Shown here piece after piece: positions 1 to 11,664 of a stretch of 64,000 nucleotides of DNA (the first letter of the stretch is position 1; each line of letters opens with the position of its first letter). The DNA is taken from NCBI GenBank assembly GCA_900291925.1, contig UWYS01000014.1, positions 682,001 to 746,000 of the forward strand, in the 5' to 3' direction. The position numbers were made by a program, and so were the translations under genes. The stretch comes from Thecaphora thlaspeos. Taxonomy: Eukaryota > Basidiomycota > Ustilaginomycetes > Urocystidales > Glomosporiaceae. The notes under the pieces are model-generated. The model searched no databases and had not been told where the DNA came from. It saw nothing but the letters and a program-made list of their open reading frames with translations.

Positions 1-700
1 GCTATCGGTATGGTTGCACGTGGGTTGAGCGCACGATGGATGCCAAGCAAGAGTCGCGACAGGTTGGTGGGAGATAGATGGGAGCGATGCCTCGGAGCGA
101 GGCTGCTTCTCAAGAGCGATGTGTCTTAAAGGGGGCGGGGGAGAAGAGGAGACAGAGGGAGAGAGAGGAGGATCCGAGCAGAATGCAGGCGTAGCACGAA
201 GCGGGAGAGGAGGACAGGGAGAGGTGATGCAGGCAGGCGCGGATGGCGCTGATTGGTGGACGATAGCGAGAGGCTGAGCTGGAGGTTGGCTGGACGACGA
301 GCGGCCAGGGTCCAGGGTCGAGCTTAAAGCGATGCGTGTGGGTGCACGGCGGAGGATGACGACAAGAGACGAGCGCTTAAACACGGCAAAGCATGGGGAA
401 GGGAGAGGGGAGGCGAGGGGAAGGTAAAGTAGAGGCGGTACGGTAAGCCGGAGCCGCAAGGTGGTCGTCGTCGTCAAGGTGCGGGGCGCGGAGTCAAAGC
501 CCAGGCAAAGCGGCCAGACGTCAGACGGGCTGCCATGCTGAGCCGCCCCGCGCAGTGTGTGCTTGGTCCGTGCGCAACCATCACATCGCTTCGGCTGAGC
601 CGTAGCTGCGCGCCCGCCCGCAGAGGCTCAAAGGGGATACATCACTAACCGGCAGATAGAGCTGACGAGCCAGCCCACCCGCCCGTCCGCCTCGCTGCCT
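1..700 (-). promoter_or_regulatory. Possible leader or promoter of a minus-strand gene left of the window
   Basis: The first 540 bases or so are purine-rich on the plus strand, hence CT-rich on the minus strand, with no long reading frame. The same strand-specific CT bias lies upstream of the C2H2, zinc-cluster and histidine-kinase genes in this window. I infer a 5' leader for a minus-strand gene beyond position 1. No coding exon, TATA box or start codon could be pinned down. Confidence 0.3.
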
Positions 701-924
701 TGTTGACTTTCAGCAGCGAGCCGCTCGCATTTGCGGGGTTCCTGAGACAACGCATCCCCACGCTAACGCAACCAATGTAGAACCGGAACGACCGTAAGAG
801 CCGGAACGGCTCATATGGACCTCAGTGGTGGCGGCAGTACTCTTGATGCGATCACACCGTTGCAGCAGAACTTGTACATAGTGAAGATCAAACGTTGGCA
901 TTGTTGCAATCTTGAGGTCTTACA

Positions 925-1299
925 TCACATTGTCGTCCTTGTCCATGCACCAACGGGCCAGTCCTGCAGGAGCTGGGCGGCGTTGCAATCAAAGGTGTTG
1001 GCGTACATGGCCTGCGTGTCAAGATCACCTCCAGCATCTGCAGCAGGCAGCGTGCAGTGCTGCGGCCAGAGGAGCGGGTCAATGGCGGCCTCAGAAAGGA
1101 GGGCTTCATCGCTGGCCGCCACCGAGGCCGTCTCCTGCCGTGCTGCCGCCACCGGCGCCAGCAGAGGGGCTGCCTCGTCCTCCATCTCAAAGTCCTCTGC
1201 CTTGCTCCTGTTGGGCGGGCCATTTGGGAAGTTCGGTACCGCGCGGGCAGAACTTGGGACCGAACGTAACTTGGAGCCAAGGGTCTCACACTGCGGCAA
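925..1299 (-). other. Unrecognised 124-codon open frame, doubtful gene
   Basis: A minus-strand ATG-initiated frame of 124 codons with a mixed, protein-like composition: an acidic/alanine-rich N-terminal half, then a segment around DCNAAQLLQDW. It has no recognised domain. Plus-strand frames of 164 and 137 codons overlap it, so strand is uncertain. It lies just upstream of the degenerate repeat cluster and could be part of the same decayed element. Treat it as an open frame rather than a gene. Confidence 0.15.
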
Positions 1300-2650
1300 T
1301 GGCCGCTAGTCGGCGAAGGGGCTAGGCCCACACGGGGACACGGGGGCCCCTTGTGACCGGTCGTCGATTGTACTTAGTATCTATAGGATTCTACAGTTCA
1401 ATATTGATACCCTTCAAGCTTAGCCCCCCTCCCTCAACCTCTCCTGGTCCATCCACGCCGCCTTAGGCCGACACCACGGTACGCAACACCCCTAGGGCTT
1501 AACATTACAATCGACCCTCAACGGCACCACAACGTTAGGATGGGAGACAATAACGCAATGCTCACCTGGGCCGCCAGTGCCCGCCTTGCTTTGACGCAAC
1601 CTCCTGGTAGCGAGGGCGACCACGCCGAGTACCAGTTGAACTTTGGTTCGCACCCTGAGGACAATGGCCCAGTCGGTGTGGAGACACCCTGCGCTGACCC
1701 GCACACCGACCACAGTGGGCGCACAGACCGCGCCACAACCAGGTTAAGCGTGTAACGGCGGCTACCGGCTGAGCGCAGAGACTTGCTCCGGCACAAAGAA
1801 GTCTCTTCGACAGGGGGTAGCAGCTGTTTCGGCGCCCACGTCAGAGGGCGGAGCGATACTCGGCAGCGGCTTCGTACGGCGTGTTTGAGTAGTACTCGCG
1901 GGCACCATGACGAGTGTAGCGGTGGGAGCGGGGACGGATTGTAAGTAGCAGTAGGGCATTTGTGGAGCTGTATGGCAACGTCTGCCGTCTCACATATTGT
2001 CGAGCTCTCCACTGGCGGTGTGGTAAGCTGGTAACGACTGTGAATTGACTAGACTGGATGCCCGATACAGTCTTTGTACGAGGGACTTGGTCTCTATATA
2101 TACAAGTGCCCGCCCGACTTCATATCGAGGCGTGGCGGTAGTAGCCCTTGGAACAATGACTACCCCCGGGGCTCGGCGCTAGGCGATCCAAGCCGCTGGA
2201 GGCCTCCAACTTGCACCGCTGACATTCCCCGATGTTTCCCGATGGCTTGACGCCCTCTACACGGTGGCGAAGCGCGCGGTGTGTCGTCCACGCCATCAAC
2301 CGTACGGAGACTTCCTCGGGGACAGGCAAATCGCTGGGCAGCGGAGCCACTTCCTCCTCGTTGCAGAAGTCTCTGCGCCGAGCCACTTGCCGCCTCAGTG
2401 CGGAAGTCTCTGAGCGTGTCGGCCGTGACAAAGCGGTCCCCCGGACTTGTCAGCCATTGCCACTATGGCGGCTAGTGCGTCCACACTGCTGTTAGGCCCT
2501 CAGGGTCTGGGTACCGCGGGGCGGCCGAGGACGGAGGGGGCTTGCTGGAGAGGCTGAAGAGTGTGCGGGTGTCGACGTCGCACCGGAGTCTTAGTAGACT
2601 ATGTAATACATTCGACAGAGCAAGACCCGGGGACTACCCTGAGTCCCAAG

Positions 2651-2651
<1 letters not shown>

Positions 2652-2680
<29 letters not shown>
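2652..2680. repeat. (TA)n microsatellite
   Basis: Uninterrupted TA dinucleotides for about 29 bases inside the degenerate repeat cluster. Confidence 0.95.
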
Positions 2681-2684
<4 letters not shown>

Positions 2685-3670
2685 CCAGGGGCTCTCGGGG
2701 GCCCTACCGACCCTACCGAGGGACTTTGCACCTCGGCCAAGCTTCGACTGGACTTGGAACCGGGGGGTCCTTGCAGCTCCCATGTCCCAATACTTGGCCT
2801 GTTGGCGTGCGGCCCAACACCGCTTGCTCCGGCCTTTTATCATTGTTGTTGCACGTAAGCGCGTCTAGCGTCATTAGGTTGACAACGCCTTTCCGTCAGT
2901 TGCACAAGGTTTGGGGCTAATTCTTACCTATGGCCGGGACTAAGTAGAATAATGGCGAGGTCGGTGCGCCTCGATTGCAGGCACCGTTCTTTGTCTCCAT
3001 TACATTCACTGAGTAGAGACCTTGCAAAATCGTTTCTTTGTCCGTTTAGGTGCTGTAGTAGGCTGTGCTGCAAGCTGTACGCAATAACACACGATTGCTG
3101 GCTGCCACAAGCTGGCTGCCTAAGCACTGTAGCCCATACACAAGGTTGCGTGTGGTAAGTACTCACCCTAGATGACCAGAATGACGATGACAACGACGTG
3201 CGATGACCTTCGCAGTGGGAGGATTACATATTGTTGGGTTGCGCACTGAGTCTGGGAGAATTTATTGTCATCAGAGAGGGATGATTTGACTGCTGGGTCA
3301 CGGGTTGGGTCTGGGAGGATTACGATTCCCATCAGATTGCCAGGCGAGTGTCACGGCCAGCTAGGCCAGCCAGCAACTTGCTCACGGGTTGGCAAGTCGC
3401 CCACCAAGCCCACTGTTACGCCTTGCGGGTTGTGGCCTCGGCTCCGAGCGCTGGACCTGCTGCGGCGTTGGCGCCCCCCAACAACACGCAACACTTAACC
3501 GTTCTCGCGCACAAGTTTCCTTTTCTTCTCCCCTGTCGATTGTACTTAGTATTCCAGCAATACCTTGGTGCTTGTATCGCATTCTGAGCCTCGAGCTTGT
3601 CTCCATCAACCCCTCCTGGTACACCCACCTCACCTCGCCTTCAGCCATCATCGCCCTGGTGGTTACCAGT

Positions 3671-3780
3671 GTAGCGGCGGCGGTCGTCGGGCGCAGCAAC
3701 TTGCTCGACTGGGAGGGAGTCTACAGGCCTACTTGCTCCCTGTCGAGGAAGTCGCTGCGCCCGACGACCGCCGCCGTTAC
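3671..3780. repeat. Near-perfect inverted repeat, 45-base arms and 20-base loop
   Basis: Arm 3671-3715 is matched by the reverse complement of 3736-3780 with about four mismatches in 45, leaving a 20-base spacer. The outer 27 bases of each arm (gtaRcggcggcggtcgtcgg...) are almost identical. A weaker relative of the left arm occurs at 1752-1793. It could extrude as a cruciform or fold as an RNA hairpin. It looks like two head-to-head copies of the unit repeated elsewhere in this cluster. Confidence 0.85.
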
Positions 3781-3799
3781 AGATGGGCAGAGAGACCTC

Positions 3800-6700
3800 T
3801 TGACATCGGGGCGGAACGGCAGTTCCAAGCTTGCCACACCCTGGCAGCCTTCGACCCGGCGTTCTTCCGCAACGCTCGGGTCTCCCTAGGAACAGAGGCA
3901 AGCAGCCGGCTTCCTCCGTCCTGCTTTACTGCCAGCGTTTGGAACGCCAGGAACCCCTCCGCGGGGTCCACCCAACTAAGCCCCCTCGAATTCATTTTTA
4001 TCCGTTTTTCGATATCCTGTTTTCTGACTCTTTTAAAAATGCATCCCAAAATCAGCCTCGGGAACAGCTGCGTTGTCGCTGGACCCCTGTGTCTCTCGTG
4101 TCTTCCCTGTGGAGCTCGCGAAGGGGAACGGCGGGTATCGGAGCAGTTCCGCCTGTCTTCCTGTCTGCCCGCCTCCTCATGCTCGCCTCGCTCGCTGCCA
4201 TCGTCGTTGCTGCTGTTGGTCATGCCTGGCGCTCTTGCTCCCTTCCTCCTCCCATCCTCCTTCCTCCTCGTGCTCGTCCTCTGCCTGCCACTTGCCTCGT
4301 CTGCATTTGTCGCCCTCTCCTTCCCCTGCTCGGACCCCGTCTTCGCCTTGGCCAGACGATCGTCCATTTCTGTCCTCCTTGCCCTCGTCCTCGTCCTCTT
4401 CCTCGTCCTCTTCTTCGTCCTCTTCTGCTGCTCGGCCTCCCACCCCTCACCCCCTTCGACGACTCTCGTACGTGGCCCTTGCCCCTCCGTCTGCCGCTGC
4501 CGCCAAACACCAGCCTTCGGCGAACAATTCTGTCACCGACTTCTGCTCTGCAGCCGCCCACGCGCCACGCTCGGAACAGCTCTCGTTAGATCGGTTCGGA
4601 CATGTAACTCCCCCCTCCCCTTCGACATCTTCACTCGGGCCCCCTCTTTGCTTCCCCTGATCTCAGCTTTCCTCCTGCATCCCTACCATCCTACCTTCCC
4701 CTCCCATTTACCTGCTACACCTTCTCCAGCCTCCCTAAACTGAAACGCATATCACGGCGAGCCACCACGAACAACGGACGCATCCCTCCTCGCTCTCATC
4801 GACGACGGCCTTCCTTCCCTAGCCTCTCGCTTTCCAGCGGACTCTATCCGACCGCCAAGTTCGAGCAAAAATCTGACGCGACCGCTGCCGTCGCCCGTTG
4901 CTAGTACGGCTGCCAGCTGCGGTTGCTGCTGCTCGCTGTCGTGCTAGGTGCTTCTCCCGACTCGTCCCCAAGAGAGGGAGAGAGAGAGAGAGGTGCTCCT
5001 TCCACATCGTCAAGCCAAAGTCGTCCCTCGCGGCAGGTTCAAGCACCCCCCTCGAGCTCTCCCTTGCGTCTCTCAGGCTTCGTTTGCCCCTGCGTTTGTT
5101 GTTACAGCACGCGACACTTTACGCTTAGCCAACAGCAATCATCGAGACGGCTTGGCGATAGCCGTTCTGGCATCCCGCGTCGACGTCGCTTTTGCTTCCT
5201 TGCCACCGCCACCGCCACCGCCACCGCTTGTTGCCACCCTCTGATCGACACCGCCATCGCCTCTACCAATCATCGTGCCTACCGTTGCCGTGCTATTCGG
5301 CTTGCCGCGCCACGCCACTCCACGCGTCAACACTCCGTCGCCGTTTCATCCTTTCCTTATCGGACTGCGGGCCTGCGAGTGATCCTTGCTCGACGTCCGA
5401 TACGGAGCACCTCAGGCGCAGCACGTCACACCCGTGGCCCTTCGGCTGACTCTGCCGGTGCTGCCGCAGATCTGTCGCTCCCCCTTTACGATTCGCGACC
5501 CCTTCACGATTACCTACCGCCGGGGGTAGCCTTCGCCTGACCTCTCCCCCGACAGATAGCGTCACGCTTCGCTCTCTCCTGCAACTCAACGTGAGTCTGA
5601 TGGGCTTTGCTACCTAGATGATTCCCGTGGGCCCGACGCCTAACCACAAACCTTGCCTTGCTTTGGCCTGCTCTTGTCTCGACTCATCTCCTTGCGATCG
5701 ACTCGGTCGGTTAAGTCTTACGGATCACGGCAAGGTTCGAAATCCGACGGCAGGAAGACGCTTCACCGTCGACTCTGCGCGACCTCATTTCGAGGGCACC
5801 GCTCAGAAGGAAACGAGATCAAGCTTTCTTCCAGCGATCACACGAGCACGGAACTATCCCGCCCACCCACCTTCGATCTGTTCTTCCTCTCAAGCCATCA
5901 AGCGCGCAGCGCCGACATCGCGGCGGAGGCTGCCGTCAAAGCTTGATCCTCACAAAGGTCGGCTCCCTTGGAAGTTGCCCGTCTGTATCGCACGCCTTTC
6001 GACACCGCGCGCTTCTGAACGACCTTGGGCGGTGCTGTCGCCACAGTTGCCGGCTGGCCACACCCATTTTTCCCAAACGCGCCGCATAGGAAGTGTCGCT
6101 ACGCTCCTTCGTGCACGCAAGACCCGAGGTGAGTGCGCGCTTTGGATAGGCGGTACGCATGGTACAACGGTGCTTGATTTTTCCAGCTGTCCACACGTCT
6201 GGAGGCGAGCGCAAGGGTCAATGCTAGGCCCAGGGCCAGGCGTCTCATTAGGCAGCTCGGCACTGCATCGAGATTACCGAGGCAAGGACGAAGAAAGTTA
6301 GCGCTTTCCGCCCTGCCTCATCTCGGCCATTGGTTCGGTGGGACAGTAGTGTCAGCAGCTGGATGCAACGATCCGTCTGTATGCAGGGTGCTGCGGTACT
6401 GAGCGCGGGGGCGGACGGCTCCTGCCTCCAACTGTCGGCGATGTTCCTGGCCTGCATTGAGGACCGATAAGATTGCCACTGCCGCCGGGGGAAAGCTCAA
6501 TGGCTGTCGACGACCGACGGACATCCTCGAATCGCCCCGAATTCTCCCTTCCAATTCCCGTGTCTGGTAATATCTGACCTTTTGGGCCTTTGTCGCGCTC
6601 ATGCTCCAAAATTATTTTGTTCCTTCTCATAGCCCGTCCCATCCAGGCAATCGCAACCGGCCCTTCGCTCGTGACTCTGTCCTCTCTCTTCCCCCGAGGC

Positions 6701-7150
6701 ATCGGCTAGCGTCACAGGTTGAGGGACAGAGCCAGGCCTGGCAACCGTTGCATACCCGTTCCACTCCGGTCCCACAAACGACCGACAGTTGCTTGCTGTG
6801 GCCGCTCGGTCGGGAGTGCGTTGCCCCATCGTTGCCGACCCTGGAAAGAAGCCCGACACCCCCGACGCCCCCCTCTTCTCTTCGCCTGCCGACGTCGCGG
6901 CTCCCCGTGCAAGAATAGCAATCTTTCGGCGGTCTCCAGGAGCGGCTACCTTCCCTCCTCACGTCCAGTCCAACAACGTCGGATTGGATCGAGTTCATCC
7001 CGCAAAGCAACAAGGATCGTCGTTCATCCCTCTTTCGGCTTCCAACGCTCGCTGCACGCACGGGATCCGACCCCTCGGCGACGTTGTACGTTCGATATCT
7101 CGAGGAGCAGACCGGTAGCCTCGTAGCAGTGCGGCTCTCTGGACCGGCCG
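3800..7150 (+). promoter_or_regulatory. Pyrimidine-rich upstream region and probable 5' leader of the C2H2 gene
   Basis: About 3.3 kb without a supportable gene. The plus strand is strongly CT-rich, most markedly at 4140-4450 (ctcctcctcgtc-type runs) and 4800-5550. A plausible leader intron lies at 6129-6186: GTGAGT donor, ttttccag acceptor, 58 bases. A stop at 7124 in the frame of the gene makes 7151 the first usable ATG unless an upstream coding exon is spliced in. The long plus-strand frames here, including one of 392 codons at 3565-4743, are Ser/Pro/Leu products of the CT bias, not genes. Confidence 0.4.
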
Positions 7151-9925
7151 ATGTACAAGAACCGACACTCGCCATCACGACGATCCTGGAACAACGACGG
7201 TTTACACCCTCCCGCAAGCTCAGACTCGTCCAAGGCTCCCGGCCTAAGCGGCGCCGGCAGCAGCAGGTCTATCGGCATCCTTATCGACGACCCCGCTGCC
7301 GCCGCTTCCTCTTCCCTCCTCCTCGTCGAGACGGCCAATACCGCACCGAGCGCTGCCAATCCATCCAGCCGCTCGCCAACGTTCGACGCCGAGGCCAGTA
7401 CGTCGCAACGCCCAGCCCAGCTGTACAGTCACGCAGCGTTCGGTCGTACCCCGCATCATCATCGGCAGCAGCAGCAGCAGCCAATGACAACGACGATCAC
7501 CACCACCACAGCCATCGCGGCCACCGACTCGGAGCTGAGGCATCTCGGATCCAACGACCACGCCCTCGCGCTTCGACCACCTCTGAACGTAGCCGACCTT
7601 GCTCCTTCCTCCGAACCAACTGTACGGAGCCCCGCACTGTCGTCATCGCTTACGGCCCGGCGCCCCGCGTTGAATTTAGTCTACCAGGACGATAGCTACG
7701 GTGGCTCCGGGACCGGCGTCGTCGATCGCTTCAAGCAGCAGCAGCAGCAACAGCAGCAGCAGCTACAAAACCAGCAGCATCTACAACACCAGCAGCAGCT
7801 ACAATATCAGCATCACCAGCAAGACGCCTCATACCGCTACGGTCCGTCGGTCGTCCCCGCAGAGATGGCCGACGACAGCCAGGCATGCTTTTGGCTGGTC
7901 CCCAGGTTGTCTCAGGGCCTGCCGGGCGCCGCCGATGTGTCCGACCCTCGTGTCTCGGGCATGCCCGACTTTCCGCCGCCCCTGGCGGCCGGAACACCGA
8001 ACCACCACCTTACTCTGTGTGCGCCGACGGCGGCCGGGCCGAGCTACCTCAACGCCGAGTCTTCGCCGGTACCGAGGCATCCTGTCGTCTACAGCCAGCC
8101 GGCGGGCTACGGCGGCATCTCTGGGACTTGGTCGAGCTCGTCGACGCCGACGACCGAGTACCCGACGGCGTCCTATGTGCTACAGACGCGGCGCCTCCAC
8201 CAGGACGAAGAGATGCGCCAGCGCTACATGCACGACGCCTGCTCGGAGCGCGACGAAGACGACGGCGGCCGAAGCGCCTCGAGCCAGGCCGCTGTGGCCG
8301 CCGCCGCAGCAGCAGCAGCAGCCGAAGCTGGGACTGGGACTGGAGCCGTAGGGATGAACGTGCCAGTAGCCGGCTTCTTCGACCAGCACGTCGAGGACGC
8401 CGCCCTGTGGCCGCTCGGCCCGTCGCAGCTGGCGGCCGTGGTCCAGCCTGCGGGCCACGCCGCCGACTATTCGGAGCCGCCGCTATTCAACACGTCGATG
8501 CCGATGTCGATGCCGCCGGGCGGATCTCCGGACAGAGAGAGGCAGAAGGCCAAGGTAGGCCCGGCGCTCCCGCTCATCAAGCAATTCAAATGCTCGGCGT
8601 GCGATGCTATTTTCAGCCGCAATCACGACCTCAAGAGGCACGCGCGGATCCATCTCGCCGTCAAGCCATTCCCCTGCAAATTTTGCGAAAAGGCCTTCAG
8701 CCGTAAGGACGCGCTCAAGCGGCATGTCTTGGTCAAGGTGGGTCCTCCTGAGTGCCGGGTCGACGGTCGTTGCCGTTCTGGTGCTATCCGGCCCCGGCGG
8801 CAGCTTGCTGCAGTGTGCTTTCGAATTGTCTGACCAGCCCATTGCTGCTATGTCTTGCCCCTCCTGCCTCTCTGTTCCCATTCTCTCCTTAATCGGCCGC
8901 GATACATTCCTCGCCTTCTCTTCACACAGGGCTGCGGCCTCGGCAATAAAAAGAACCGCGGCGGGCGGAGGAGGGCAAAGGGCGGCGGCATCAGCGGCAA
9001 TGGCGACGCTGCAATGGCGACGGCGGGCCAGGGCAGGGTCGACGCCTCGATCGGCATGCAGGCGCTCGAGGGCGAGGATGCATCGCCGGACAGCCCCTTC
9101 GACTCACAGCAGCAGCAGCATCAGCAGTCGCAGTACTACGACTACGGCCACAGGGACTGCGACGGCGGCAGCGTGGCGATGGAAGCGACGCCTTCGTTTG
9201 AGCACGGTGCGCCGGGCAGCCCTGTGTGGCGCTCGTTTGGTCCGGGCCTCGGTCCGCACGATGGCCCTGGCGGACTCCAGCATTCTCCTTATGTCGGGGC
9301 TCATGATGGCGCCATGGCCGGTTTCCGCGGTCCGACGGCGCCGTACGGCGTTGATGTCAGGCACATGGACACCGCGGGGCCCACCGACCGATATCACGTG
9401 CCTGCCGGCGGAAGCGGCAGCGGTTCGGACCTTCGCTTCCATCCGCACCCGCACCCGCACCCCGACACGGCTCGCGCCCAGCTGCGGTCCAGCAGCCTCG
9501 CCAATGCGTACCCCTCCGAGATGGCGACGATGGCGGCCGCCAACCACTCACCGTCGCCGTCGCCGTCGCCATCATCGCGGAGAGCCTACGGCATGCCCGC
9601 ATCAGCAGCAGCAGCGGCGGCGGCGGCGGCGGGCTTCCTTCAGGAGTCCGACGTCGGCCGGCAGATGGCTGTGCCTCGGCCAGGCAGCGAGGGCCAGGCA
9701 GCGACCGGCGATCGAGGCACGATGTCCGAGCCTTCCAGCCTTGTCCCACCTTACGGAGCGGCCGCCGTCGCCGCCGCCGACCAGCCGCACAACAATTTGG
9801 CGGGGGCTTCCTACGAACTGGCAGGCAGCGGCGGTCACGGCTACACCGGCCTCGCCGCAGCGTCATATCGAACACAGGAAGCGCCGCTGCCGGACCAGGA
9901 GGGCGACTTCCGAGGGTATCCATAG
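7151..9925 (+). CDS. C2H2 zinc-finger transcription factor, two fingers
   Basis: Two exons, 7151-8737 and 8930-9925, give 860 residues. The 192-base intron (GTGGGT...CACAG) falls on a codon boundary right after the second finger, and joining the exons produces ALKRHVLVKGCGLG, the continuation seen in fungal relatives. Two classical C-x2-C-x12-H-x3-H fingers lie at about residues 480-530 (starting FKCSACDAIFSRNHDLKRH). Both flanks are low-complexity: a polyglutamine tract near residues 195-225, a polyalanine run near 380-395, and Ser/Pro/His repeats after the fingers. A basic KKNRGGRRRAK stretch right after the intron could be a nuclear signal. It presumably binds DNA as a regulator; targets are unknown. 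The layout recalls Biz1-type regulators of smut fungi, but that is recollection, not a search. Exon 1 read through would end after 560 residues and keep both fingers. Confidence 0.87.
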
Positions 9926-10483
9926 CCACAGTGCCACACGTTGCAGTGCAACGCTCCGTCTCCTTGTGTCGGCCGCCGCCGCATCGCATTCCCGCTTTGC
10001 CGTCCGTTCATGGTTCTCCTCTCTTTGGCCCCTCGCCCCTCGGCACGTCAACGCACTGCCGCTCGTGACAACCGCAGCAGGCGCGCGTCTCATCAAACTC
10101 GCCCCGCCGGCCGGAGGTCCTCAATAGATTTGATACCAAATCGCATCGGTCCGCTGGCTTTTTGCCTCCTTGCGTCGCTATTCATCCTTTCCCTCTCTTT
10201 GTGTCTCGTTCATTCGCATTCGCTCTCGCTCTCTGTACCGTATCGACCCGTTCCTCGTTCCCTGCATCCGCCACCTTTGTTAGCCTGCACATGCACGATC
10301 CCCTATCACCTCTTCGGACCCCGATGCATTCATTGTCGACTCGCGGACAGTCCCGCTCGCCTTTCCGCTTCTCCTCTCCCCGTCAAAATTCTTAGCCCAT
10401 GTTTTCTCTTTGGCCCCCCTTGTTGCTAGCCACTCTCTAGTCTCGATACCCCCTCCCCTCGCAACCGTAGCCTTGTAGTCGCA

Positions 10484-10522
<39 letters not shown>

Positions 10523-11051
10523 TTTCTCACTGTGTCTCTATCACACACAAAGACGATCCATCGGCGATTTTCTCTCGCCCCTCGTTGCTAGCATTGTAAC
10601 TTTCTCTTTCCGCACGTGGTTCTTGTGTGGGAACGTGTGTGTGTGTGGGGGGGGGGGTGCAAGCTGTGCGTGCGCGTGACGATGATGAGACGACGTGGGC
10701 CGTCGTAGTCAATTCTTATTACTTTGCCGACGAGAATGGCCCGGCGTGTCAGCAGACTGCCTGGCTATGTATCAGCGGACCGAGCGAGAGTGCGTGTGCA
10801 TGTGAGTGCAAAGGAGAAAGAGGGCAAAGGGAGGCTAAAAGTACAGGGTGAGGCGAGCGTGCGAGCAAGGGAGTAGTGTGGTGCAGTTGGGTCGCTACAG
10901 GGAAGCGGGGTGATGCGAGGTGACGCAGAAAGGAGCCCCTCGGTATGCTCCTGGTGTCGTTCCGTCTTGCATCCTCGCAAACGCAACCGCGCGAGTGCAG
11001 CGGGGGAAGAGCAAGGAAGCAACGAGATAGACGGACGTCAGCGTAGCTAAG
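9926..11051. other. Convergent intergenic region with CT and G tracts
   Basis: Lies between the 3' ends of the C2H2 gene and RPA12. It holds a (CT)n run at 10486-10518, a GT run followed by 11 G at about 10633-10657, a CT-rich plus strand before 10.55 kb and a purine-rich stretch at 10.79-11.0 kb. No supportable gene. Confidence 0.6.
10486..10518. repeat. (CT)n microsatellite
   Basis: About 33 bases of uninterrupted CT dinucleotides downstream of the C2H2 gene. Confidence 0.95.
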
Positions 11052-11664
11052 CTAGTTGTTCTGGCTGAACTTGTGGGCGCACTTGGGGCAGGTGTAGAAG
11101 ACGGTGGAGCCTTCGTCTGCACTCCTGAGTTGGAGGGTGTGGAAGTTCATCTCATCGTGACCGCAGCCGGGACACTTTTCACGGATGGTGGCTTCGGCGG
11201 GTGCGGCGACTTCGTCTGAATTGGTGGTGGTGCTGACCAGTTGGCGCTTCTGGCGGAGCGCCGAGGGAAAGGCGGAAGGATGGGAGCGCGTGGTGACGCG
11301 AAGGTCATCGTACACGGTGGCATCCTGTACCGCGCCGCACGGTAGACACTTGATGGAGTCGTCGTCTTTAGAAAAGTCGAGGAGAGAGCCGCAGTTGGAG
11401 CAGAAGAGGAGAGAGCCGATCTTGTCTGTTGGTTGAAGTGCGATGGTGGAGCGTGCAGAGGGAGGAGGGGAGGAGGAGAAGAGGGAGAGGGAGAGGGAGA
11501 GGGGTCCGCGCGGGAGCGTTCGATATGAGAAGCGAATGGTCAAATAGATCAGAGGAGAAGTGTGCATGAGCGAGTGGCTGGTCAGCACAGTAGCAAGGTG
11601 GAGATGGGCTCAAGGGAGGGACAAGGACTGGGCGCCACTCACCGGGCAGTGCTGCGTGTGACAT
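11052..11664 (-). CDS. RPA12: RNA polymerase I subunit Rpa12 (A12.2)
   Basis: Two exons, 11664-11643 and 11425-11052, give 131 residues (yeast Rpa12 is 125). Exon 1 codes only MSHAALP plus one base; the 217-base intron has a GTGAGT donor and an AACAG acceptor. The N-terminal ribbon has CSNCG at about residues 16-20 and CLPCG at about 33-37. The C-terminal TFIIS-like ribbon has CPGCG and CPKCAHKF, with the family signature LQLRSADEGSTVFYTC; the Asp-Glu pair in RSADEG is the acidic tip used in transcript cleavage. The protein belongs to Pol I, acting in RNA cleavage and termination during rRNA synthesis in the nucleolus. It is head-to-head with MDN1. The longer uninterrupted frame starting at 11588 reads intron sequence and is not the real N-terminus. 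Confidence 0.95.

Larger units (their letters stand above)
1364..3780. repeat. Cluster of degenerate direct and inverted repeats, possible retroelement relic
   Basis: A 17-base sequence tcgattgtacttagtat occurs at 1364-1380 and 3536-3552. In both copies a second conserved block (caaccNctcctggtNcaNcca) starts exactly 71 bases later, at 1435 and 3607, so these are diverged direct repeats 2172 bp apart. Between and beside them a core resembling GCAGnrACTTnCTC recurs in both orientations: plus at 1773, 2306, 3371 and 3691; minus at about 1798, 2363, 2400 and 3744. Minus-strand translations of some units share a VPE(E/Q)V-like peptide. A TA microsatellite lies at 2652-2680. LTR or gag ancestry is inference; no polymerase or integrase motif was seen. 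Confidence 0.5.

Noticed and set aside
3565..4743. 392-codon plus-strand frame, partly hydrophobic (Leu/Val/Phe runs), possible membrane protein
   Set aside because: It runs through a CT-rich tract where ctc/gtc/ttc triplets give false Leu/Val/Phe helices. Other frames of the same tract are equally open (Ser/Pro), and no family motif appears.
5733..5752. ggttcgaaatccgac, resembling a tRNA B box
   Set aside because: No acceptor, D arm or anticodon stem could be built around it, on the spliced or unspliced pattern.
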